This document shows, in pieces, positions 1 through 5,549 of a stretch of 5,732 nucleotides of DNA. The translations under genes were made by a program, and so were the position numbers. Numbering within the stretch: position 1 is the stretch's first letter; the number at the start of each line of letters is the position of its first letter. The notes under the pieces are model-generated. The model saw nothing but the letters and a program-made list of their open reading frames with translations. It ran no database searches and was not told the DNA's origin. Source of the DNA: Verrucomicrobiota bacterium (GTDB lineage Bacteria > Verrucomicrobiota > Verrucomicrobiia > Limisphaerales > UBA9464); NCBI GenBank assembly GCA_026397675.1, contig JAPLUH010000351.1:1-5732 (forward strand), given 5' to 3'.

Positions 1-81
1 CTCCGGCTCAAACCGCGACTCCACTACCTTCCAGCTCTTCCCAAGCCCAAGCAACTGTCCAAAGGTCTGTTCCGGTGTCAT
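1..81 (-). CDS. Partial transposase N-terminus, ISL3-family-like
   Basis: Seen: a minus-strand ATG at 81-79 opens a frame that stays open to position 1, giving 27 residues that begin MTPEQTFGQLLGLGKSWKVV and end in ESRFEPE. The frame leaves the window, so most of the gene is missing. Known of the family: ISL3 transposases start with a short helix of the form 'LxxxLGLxxPWxVxxVxFD', followed by a zinc-binding domain and a DDE catalytic core. The visible QLLGLGKSWKVVESRFEPE fits that opening well. No good Shine-Dalgarno site precedes the ATG. A terminal-repeat-like sequence lies 38 bases upstream of the start (120-141), about where an IS end is expected. Inferred: this is the 5' end of an insertion-sequence transposase. 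The zinc finger and catalytic residues lie outside the window, so intactness cannot be judged. The family call rests on a short stretch and could be wrong. Confidence 0.6.
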   Translation of the reverse strand, partial: MTPEQTFGQLLGLGKSWKVVESRFEPE

Positions 82-119
82 CGATCGCCATCATCCGCCA
101 TCCGTCAAGCCCCCCCTTC

Positions 120-168
120 CCACTGGAAATAGCGAGGAACCTTTTTGGTTCGTCGCTATTTTCAGTGG
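120..168. repeat. Near-perfect 22 bp inverted repeat (back-to-back IS-end-like sequences)
   Basis: Arms at 120-141 and 147-168 are inverted copies over 22 bases with a 5-base T loop (142-146). Twenty positions are exact complements, one is a G-T wobble and one is a G-G mismatch. Read outward from the centre, each arm begins GGTTC(C/G)TCGCTATTT, which resembles the GG-starting ends of ISL3-type elements as I recall them. The left arm points towards the transposase at 81-1 and would be its terminal repeat. The right arm points the other way and pairs with the copy at 521-539. Five T residues follow the right arm (169-173), so as RNA on the plus strand this could also act as an intrinsic terminator. 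No plus-strand gene is seen ending here. Confidence 0.75.
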
Positions 169-212
169 TTTTTAAACCAGTAGGTTTCATTAGTTTTCAC
201 ACCGTCACTAAA

Positions 213-285
213 GTGGGTTTTTTGGGCCACCCGGATGTAGCCCGAGGACTTCCAGGTTGGGGACCGATCTCCGAGCAGTCCTGCT
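213..285 (+). repeat. Direct repeat, copy 1
   Basis: This 73-base segment aligns with 451-522 in the same orientation with about 61 identical columns, 11 mismatches and one single-base gap. It contains inverted segments that could fold: AGGACT (245-250) with AGTCCT (277-282), and inside them GGGGA (259-263) with TCTCC (268-272) around a four-base loop. It lies inside the MITE-like unit, 66 bases from its left end. No function is known to me. Confidence 0.8.
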
Positions 286-450
286 CTGCGGTGGTCCGGG
301 GTTGTTTGCCGCCCATCAATGTGGCCAGGCTGGGTGCAGTCGGTGTCTACGGCGGGCCGGCTCTGCGATTGGTTCATGTCTGCGGCAGTCCGTGTCTGCG
401 GACGTGGCGCTTTCGGAGAAATCGCCCTACCTCGGAGGTGATCAGGTGAG

Positions 451-522
451 GTGGGTTTTTCGGCCACCCGGAGGCCGCCCGAGGACTTCCTAGGTGGGTA
501 CTAATCTCCGAGCGGTCCTGCT
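451..522 (+). repeat. Direct repeat, copy 2
   Basis: This 72-base segment is the second copy of the repeat at 213-285. Its end runs straight into the right terminal repeat of the MITE-like unit (overlap of two bases at 521-522). The outer hairpin pairing is kept: AGGACT at 482-487 faces GGTCCT at 514-519, where the A-to-G difference from copy 1 turns a T-A pair into a T-G wobble. The inner stem is weaker than in copy 1. Confidence 0.8.
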
Positions 523-539
523 GAAAACAGCGAGGAATC
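521..539 (-). repeat. Third copy of the terminal-repeat-like sequence
   Basis: Read on the minus strand from 539, this begins GATTCCTCGCTGTTTTCAG. It matches the arm at 147-165 and the inverted arm at 120-141 at 16 of 19 positions each. It has the same orientation as the copy next to the transposase and the opposite orientation to the copy at 147, so it closes the unit 147-539 as its right terminus. Confidence 0.6.
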
Positions 540-704
540 TCGCCGTTGGGCTGTTCTTGCGCTCGGGCGCTTTCCCATTTCTGGCGGCCATCGCCAAATA
601 GGACGGTGATGCCCTATGGGCTCTGGTATTTTTTCTCGCTCAATGCCGTCCGGCCCAAGCGCCGGATCGGATAACGTGTCTGACTTCTTGCTCACCCCCC
701 ACCG

Positions 705-1979
705 CTATCGCGGCAGCACTTCAGTCACGGGCGGAGCCGAAGCGGGACTGGCGGCGTTGAAGTCTTCGCCGAGGAGCGCGGCCACGGTGGCGGCCACTTG
801 AGCCTGTCGCACCAACGCGATGCCACTGCGCTCACCCAGAGCCGGGGTGTCGCCCAGAGCCGGGGTGTCGGGGCCCAGGACCGCCATCCACATGTAGGCC
901 GAGTCAACGATTTCACGACCGTGACTTTTCCAGGCGACCGGTGCCGGGCCGCGGCCGTGGTCAACGGTGACAACCAAACTGGTCTTGTCGCGGTATTGGG
1001 GCATGGATTGCAGGCTTTTCCAAAGATCGCCCAAGAAACGATCGAACTCGTGAGCCGATCGCAAATACCGCTCGTACTGACCTTCATGGGCCCAATCATC
1101 GGTCTCACCGTAGGAGACATAGAGGGCGCGCGGTTTGAGGGTGTCGATGGCATGGAACGCGGCATACCGAACAAAGGTATCGAGCAAGACCCCTGACCAC
1201 AGCGTCTTGCTCGGGCCCACCAGTTCATCCAAGGCCCGGGGCACCGGCATCCGGCGAGTTCCCGGCGGTACATCGAACCCGCTCCAAATGGGAAACCCCG
1301 CCCGCGGCCCATTCAGTATCCACGGCAAGACATCCCAATTGACCACCGCCGCCACCTTGCCCCGGTAACCCGGCCGGGTATGGAGCCACTCAAAGACGTT
1401 GGTATTGGCATTGAGGAACTTGTCGTTGCTGTCGATTTTTGGATCGGCGATGCCCGTGAGGAATTCGTTGTAGCCCGGGTAGGAGAAGTTGCGCCCGTTG
1501 GTCACCCGGACCTCGGAACCGCGTTTTCGATTACCCAGCAGTTGTCCGTGCTTGGCCACCGTCCCCCAAAGGAATGGGAAGAGCACTTCACGGCTTTGCT
1601 GGGGATCTGAACGCCAGAACTCGGCCTTGAGTTCGTTGGTCTTGCCGACGTTGCCATACTGCTTGGAAATAAGAATTTCCTCAGCGCCCTGGAACACCTC
1701 TTCCTGCCTCAGGCCATCGGTCGTGACGAGGATCACATTGCGCGTTTTGTTCCGGGCTTGGGCTTGGGCTGGGAACAAGAGCCCCATCACGCCCAACACG
1801 CAGAGCACGACGTGGAAACGGCGACAGAGAACGGTTTGGAATCGAGGCAAGGCGATGGCATTCACGACGGACCGAAGCCTGCTCACAAGGCCAACTCGGG
1901 TCAACCGACCCTCAGCGAAGGATCGACGAGGACTTGGCCACTGCAGAAATTGCGCGCCAGACAACGCCGCCAATTTCAC
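705..1979 (-). CDS. Exported alkaline-phosphatase-superfamily hydrolase
   Basis: A 424-residue protein of the alkaline phosphatase superfamily, close to type I phosphodiesterase/phosphoglyceromutase-like proteins often annotated 'alkaline phosphatase family protein'. These are two-metal enzymes cleaving phosphate or sulfate esters; the substrate here is unknown. Visible ligands are D88 in VTTDGLR, likely nucleophile S166 in NFSYPGYNEFLTG, D294 and H298 in ETDDWAHEGQYERYL, D340-H341 in VDHGRG, and H353 in WKSHGRE. All expected catalytic positions are present, so the enzyme is probably active. A signal peptide is clear: charged CRRF, then VVLCVLGVMGLLF, then an AQAQA cleavage region near residue 75. 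The first GTG (1979) gives an unusually long leader of about 55 residues before the hydrophobic stretch. An internal GTG at 1865 would give a normal signal peptide and is a credible true start; neither has a good Shine-Dalgarno site. An 18 bp tandem duplication adds DTPALG at residues 371-382. Stop is TAG at 707-705. The gene is divergent from the cytochrome gene. Confidence 0.88.
   Translation of the reverse strand: MKLAALSGAQFLQWPSPRRSFAEGRLTRVGLVSRLRSVVNAIALPRFQTVLCRRFHVVLCVLGVMGLLFPAQAQARNKTRNVILVTTDGLRQEEVFQGAEEILISKQYGNVGKTNELKAEFWRSDPQQSREVLFPFLWGTVAKHGQLLGNRKRGSEVRVTNGRNFSYPGYNEFLTGIADPKIDSNDKFLNANTNVFEWLHTRPGYRGKVAAVVNWDVLPWILNGPRAGFPIWSGFDVPPGTRRMPVPRALDELVGPSKTLWSGVLLDTFVRYAAFHAIDTLKPRALYVSYGETDDWAHEGQYERYLRSAHEFDRFLGDLWKSLQSMPQYRDKTSLVVTVDHGRGPAPVAWKSHGREIVDSAYMWMAVLGPDTPALGDTPALGERSGIALVRQAQVAATVAALLGEDFNAASPASAPPVTEVLPR
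835..870. repeat. Perfect 18 bp tandem duplication inside the phosphatase gene
   Basis: Two identical 18-base units (835-852 and 853-870, cccagagccggggtgtcg) lie head to tail. On the coding strand they produce DTPALGDTPALG in place of the single GPDTPALGE that I recall as common in this family. The reading frame is kept, so the product gains six residues near its C-terminus, away from the catalytic residues. Confidence 0.95.
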
Positions 1980-2043
1980 CGTTTGTTTTCACTTGGGCGT
2001 CGGCGAATCAGGGCCATAGTCTCTGTGAAATCACCGCGCTTCC
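1866..2043. promoter_or_regulatory. Probable divergent promoter region
   Basis: The phosphatase gene and the cytochrome gene run away from each other here, so both promoters must lie in this stretch or overlap the 5' end of the phosphatase frame. The gap is 64 bases if the phosphatase starts at 1979 and 178 bases if it starts at the internal GTG at 1865. The best plus-strand sigma70-like candidate is TTGGGC (1993-1998), 16 bases, then CATAGT (2015-2020), which is a weak match. No operator-like palindrome stands out. The location is supported by gene layout, not by a strong motif. Confidence 0.3.
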
Positions 2044-5000
2044 ATGGGCTCAAGAATTCTTAATCCAAAAAGCACTCGCTGGGGGCGATTTGGCCTCCTA
2101 CTCCCCGGCTTGATGGCAGCACTCGGGCTGAGCGCTGCCGCTCCGAGCCTCGAATTCAATCGGGATATCCGCCGCATTCTGTCCGAGACCTGCTTTCAGT
2201 GCCATGGACCCGACGCGGGGGGCGGCAAAGCGGGCAAGAAAACCCTGCGATTAGATTTACCCGAGGCCGCCTACGCTCCCAGAGGTGACCACGCGGCGAT
2301 CGTCCCCGGCCACCCGGAACAAAGCGAAGTCATCCGACGCATCCAGTCCAAAGATCCGGATGATCGGATGCCGCCTCCCGATTCCGGCAAGACCTTGTCG
2401 GCCACCGATCGAGCAACGCTCGAAGAATGGATTCGCCAAGGCGGCACGTATTCGCGCCACTGGGCTTACGTGGCCCCAACCCGCTCCCCGGTACCCGCGG
2501 TCGAAGCCCGGAATTGGCCGCGCAACCCCATCGATCATTTCATTCTGGCCCGACTGGAGCAGGAACGGCTGAAGACCAATCCGGAGGCCGACACCGAGGC
2601 GTTGGAACGACGCGCCAGCCTCGACCTAACCGGTTTACCTCCGGCCACGCGTTCGGAGACTGCAATCGAGCCCCGCGACTACGATCGCTTCATCGACGGA
2701 CTTCTCGCATCGCGAGCCTATGGCGAACATTGGGCTCGCCTGTGGCTCGATCTGGCCCGCTATGCCGATTCCAGCGGGTATGCCGACGATCCTGCCCGAA
2801 CCATCTGGGCGTATCGCGACTACGTGATTCGCTCCTTCAACGCGAACAAGCCCTTCGATGTGTTCACGCTCGAGCAACTCGCCGGAGACCTTCTGCCTGA
2901 GCCGACGGAAGACCAGCAAATCGCCACCGCGTTCCATCGGAACACGTTGACCAACAACGAGGGCGGGACGAACGACGAAGAGTTCCGCAACGTGGCCTTA
3001 GTCGATCGCGTCAACACCACGATGGCGGTCTGGATGGGCACGACGATGGCTTGTGCTCAGTGCCACAACCACAAGTACGATCCCATTAGTCAGGAAGATT
3101 ATTTCCGGCTGTTCGCTATTCTGAACAACACCGCCGACGCCGACCGTGGCGATGAGAGCCCGGTCATGCCGCTCTTCAACGACGATCAGAAGCGCTTCAA
3201 GGCCGAAACCGTGACCGAGGTCGGCCGTCTCGAGGCTATCCTCTCACGCACCACACCGGAGCTGGCCAAGGACCAGATTCTGTGGGAAAGCCGCGTCTCA
3301 AAACCCCTTTCGTGGCAGACGATGATCCCTGCCAAGGTCGTCTCCAAGGCCGGTGCCGCGATCCACACCGGAAATGACGGAATCGTCCACGCTGGACGCT
3401 CCGGCAAAACCGACTCCTATGTGATCGAGCTGTCCTCCAACGACGTGCAACCGGTGCAAGCGCTCCGACTAGAAGTATTGCCCGAGGGCGGTACGCCCGC
3501 AGGACGCGTCGGACATGCTGATGGCAATTTCGTTCTCTCGCGGGTTCAGGCACGCATCGTTCCGGACAAACCCACCGTGCCCAAGGCCCGCCACGTGCGC
3601 ATCGAACTCCCGGGCAAGGAGCGAATCCTGTCCTTGGCCGAGGTCCAAATCTTCCAGGGCGACAAAAACGTGGCGCAGTCGGGCGAGGCCCGCCAGAGCA
3701 GCACGGCCTTCGAAGGACCGGCCAAACTGGCCATCGACGGAAACACCAACGGCGATTTCAACGGGGCCCGATCTACTACTCACACCGAGACCTCCAACAG
3801 TCCTTGGTGGGAAGTGGACCTGAAGAACTCGGTGCCCATCGACCGCGTGACCATCTGGAACCGCACCGACGGATCGCAGGAACGCCTAAGCGGCTTCCGC
3901 GTGGTCTTGCTCGATGAGAACCACATGCCGGTCTGGGATCAGGTCGTCGCCGAGCCACCTAAACCCAGCAAGGAACTGCGTCCCGACGCCTCACGCCCGG
4001 TCGAATTCCGCCTCGCAGTGGCGGACTTTGAAGCCAAGGGATTCGAGGCCGCGCTGGTGCTCGCCAATTCCGATCCGACTCAGAAAGGCTGGTCGGTGGC
4101 CCCTCAGCTGACCGAGCGTCATCACTTAACGCTCATCCCCACGCATCCGTTCTCGGTGGGCCCCGGATCCAATTTGGTGATCACCCTCGATCATCAGTCC
4201 AAACCTGAGCACGCCACTCTGGCAGCGTTCCGGGTCTCCCAAACCTCCGACAGCCGTGCGGCCGAGATCTTGCAGATTCCGACTCCGGTGCTTTCGGCAT
4301 TGGGGCGTCCCACAAACAGCCGTACGCCGACCGACACGGCCACAGTGACCAGCCACCACCTTTTGGTAGCCACACGCTTGCAGCCCCAGCGGGAAAAACT
4401 CGCTGAATTGCGCAAGAAATTAGCGGAACTGAAGCCGCATACGACGGTTCCGGTCTTGCGGGAGCTGGCGAGTAAGGATCGGCGCAAAACCCTCATCCAA
4501 CTCCGAGGCAACTATATGAATCTGGGGCAAGAGGTTCACGCAGGGCTGCCTCCCAGCCTGGGACTCGCGTCCACGACTCAACAGCCTGACCGTCTGGAGT
4601 TGGCCCGGTGGCTGATGGACAAACGCAACCCCCTCACCGCACGGGTCGTCGCCAATCGTCTGTGGGAATCGGTCTTCGGCATCGGCTTGGTGCGCACCAG
4701 TGAAGAATTCGGCTCCCAAGGAGAGCCCCCTTCCCACCCAGAGCTCCTCGACTGGCTTGCTATGGAGTTGGTGGACAGCGGATGGGATCTGAAACACCTG
4801 CTGCGCCTGATGGTCACCTCGGCCACCTACCGACAGTCCTCCAAAGTCACTTCGGAGCACATGGCCCGTGATCCAGAAAACCGGTGGTTGGCCCGTGGCC
4901 CGAGATTCCGATTGTCTGCCGAGATGATCCGCGACCAAGCCATGGCCGTCAGCGGATTGCTCAGTGCCCGCATGCATGGTCCGCCGGTCAAACCGGCCCA

Positions 5001-5526
5001 ACCCAAGCTGGGACTCAGCGCGGCATTCGGCAGTGGCACGGACTGGGAAACTAGCATGGGCGAAGACCGTTTCCGCCGGGGTATTTATACCACCTGGCGT
5101 CGCTCGAACCCCTACCCCTCGATGTCCACGTTCGACGCCCCCAACCGCGAGGTGTGCTTGGTTCGCCGCGAACGCTCCAATACCCCGCTCCAAGCCCTCG
5201 TAACCCTCAACGACCCCGTGTACATCGAGGCCGCCCAGTCTCTGGGGCGACACATGGCCCTGGCCCCAGGCTCGGTCCCCGATCGGCTCCGGACCGGATT
5301 CCGGCAGTGCCTCCATCGCCCGCCTTCTTCCGACGAGTTAACTGCCATCACCACGCTGTTAGAGCGCAGTCGCCAGCGCTTTCAGACCGACGCAGTGAAG
5401 GCCAAGCGCCTGGCCACCGAACCCATCGGTGAACTTCCCCCCGGCCTGGACGCAATCGACGCGGCCGCATGGACCTCAGTGGCCAACGTGCTGATGAACC
5501 TCGACGAATTTCTGATGAAACGGTGA
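2044..5526 (+). CDS. Exported PSCyt1-DUF1549-DUF1553 cytochrome protein with nested F-type-lectin-like domain
   Basis: A 1160-residue protein of the planctomycete-type cytochrome family, whose molecular function is not established. A signal peptide (RWGRF, then GLLLPGLMAALGLS, likely cut after SAAA at residue 33) sends it out of the cytoplasm. PSCyt1 (about 35-135) has haem motif C50-F-Q-C53-H54 and probable axial ligand M109 in DDRMPPP. DUF1549 (about 158-365) has a second CxxCH at C337-H341 (CAQCHNHKYDP). Residues 422-508 and 652-735 look like two halves of a beta-sandwich seen in this family. Between them, about 514-635, sits a discoidin-fold F-type-lectin-like domain with H580, R607, D609 and R614 in the spacing HX26RXDX4R. 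A charged helical stretch (about 778-830) leads to DUF1553 (about 842-1100), with PDRLELARWL, NPLTARVVANRLWE and the RRERSNTPLQALVTLNDP signature. It is longer than many relatives because of the nested domain. The ATG at 2044 gives a normal signal peptide; no clear Shine-Dalgarno site precedes it. The DUF1501 gene starts 23 bases downstream, so an operon is likely. Confidence 0.93.
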   Translation: MGSRILNPKSTRWGRFGLLLPGLMAALGLSAAAPSLEFNRDIRRILSETCFQCHGPDAGGGKAGKKTLRLDLPEAAYAPRGDHAAIVPGHPEQSEVIRRIQSKDPDDRMPPPDSGKTLSATDRATLEEWIRQGGTYSRHWAYVAPTRSPVPAVEARNWPRNPIDHFILARLEQERLKTNPEADTEALERRASLDLTGLPPATRSETAIEPRDYDRFIDGLLASRAYGEHWARLWLDLARYADSSGYADDPARTIWAYRDYVIRSFNANKPFDVFTLEQLAGDLLPEPTEDQQIATAFHRNTLTNNEGGTNDEEFRNVALVDRVNTTMAVWMGTTMACAQCHNHKYDPISQEDYFRLFAILNNTADADRGDESPVMPLFNDDQKRFKAETVTEVGRLEAILSRTTPELAKDQILWESRVSKPLSWQTMIPAKVVSKAGAAIHTGNDGIVHAGRSGKTDSYVIELSSNDVQPVQALRLEVLPEGGTPAGRVGHADGNFVLSRVQARIVPDKPTVPKARHVRIELPGKERILSLAEVQIFQGDKNVAQSGEARQSSTAFEGPAKLAIDGNTNGDFNGARSTTHTETSNSPWWEVDLKNSVPIDRVTIWNRTDGSQERLSGFRVVLLDENHMPVWDQVVAEPPKPSKELRPDASRPVEFRLAVADFEAKGFEAALVLANSDPTQKGWSVAPQLTERHHLTLIPTHPFSVGPGSNLVITLDHQSKPEHATLAAFRVSQTSDSRAAEILQIPTPVLSALGRPTNSRTPTDTATVTSHHLLVATRLQPQREKLAELRKKLAELKPHTTVPVLRELASKDRRKTLIQLRGNYMNLGQEVHAGLPPSLGLASTTQQPDRLELARWLMDKRNPLTARVVANRLWESVFGIGLVRTSEEFGSQGEPPSHPELLDWLAMELVDSGWDLKHLLRLMVTSATYRQSSKVTSEHMARDPENRWLARGPRFRLSAEMIRDQAMAVSGLLSARMHGPPVKPAQPKLGLSAAFGSGTDWETSMGEDRFRRGIYTTWRRSNPYPSMSTFDAPNREVCLVRRERSNTPLQALVTLNDPVYIEAAQSLGRHMALAPGSVPDRLRTGFRQCLHRPPSSDELTAITTLLERSRQRFQTDAVKAKRLATEPIGELPPGLDAIDAAAWTSVANVLMNLDEFLMKR

Positions 5527-5549
5527 CGCCGATTCACCCCAAGTAACCC

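Larger units (their letters stand above)
147..539. mobile_element. MITE-like element with inverted termini, no coding capacity
   Basis: The left end (147-165) and the inverted right end (521-539) match at 16 of 19 positions, and both read GxTTCxTCGCTxTTTTCAG inward. The enclosed 393 bases have no plausible gene. The termini are close to the repeat at 120-141 that lies upstream of the ISL3-like transposase start. Inferred: a non-autonomous element mobilised by a transposase of that kind. No target duplication is visible. The left flank is only five T residues before another terminal repeat, and the bases after 539 do not match it. Alternatives are a decayed IS that lost its gene, or leftovers of nested insertions. 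The exact outer bases are uncertain by a few positions. Confidence 0.45.
82..704. other. Gene-free stretch made of mobile-element remnants
   Basis: No convincing gene lies between the transposase start and the end of the phosphatase gene. The open frames here are short, mutually overlapping and lack recognisable motifs. The segment holds a large hairpin (120-168), a MITE-like unit (147-539) and a diverged direct repeat (213-285, 451-522). Bases 82-119 are a C-rich leader next to the transposase start. Bases 540-704, between the MITE-like unit and the phosphatase stop codon, contain only a few short inverted repeats and nothing I can name. Bases 120-225 are visibly richer in A and T than the flanking genes. 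Confidence 0.6.

Noticed and set aside
120..173. Hairpin plus T run as a dedicated intrinsic terminator
   Set aside because: No plus-strand gene ends upstream of it, and a third copy of one arm at 521-539 favours terminal repeats. Terminator activity as a side effect remains possible.
75..449. Plus-strand frame of 124 codons across the hairpin and repeats
   Set aside because: It reads through the inverted repeat and direct repeat 1, has no recognisable motif, and conflicts with the mobile-element interpretation.
649..666. TCCGGC/GCCGGA hairpin as terminator of the phosphatase gene
   Set aside because: The stem is only 6 bp, and the minus-strand sequence after it has no T run, so it does not meet the usual terminator pattern.
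609..674. Small plus-strand frame beginning MPYGLWYFFSLNAVRP
   Set aside because: It has 21 residues, no ribosome binding site and no similarity I recognise.
725..1312. Second minus-strand frame of 195 codons inside the phosphatase gene
   Set aside because: It is out of frame with the phosphatase, whose catalytic motifs all lie in the other frame. Its product is rich in Pro, Arg and Trp, as expected of a frameshifted GC-rich gene.
1911..1937. SPRRSF near the phosphatase N-terminus as a Tat motif
   Set aside because: No hydrophobic stretch follows closely. The real hydrophobic core is some 35 residues later and looks like a Sec signal, and this segment may not be translated if the start is at 1865.
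4420..5316. Long minus-strand open frame of 298 codons
   Set aside because: It lies wholly opposite the DUF1553 coding region, whose protein motifs are unmistakable. The opposite-strand product has low complexity and no recognisable domain, so it is a GC-rich shadow frame.
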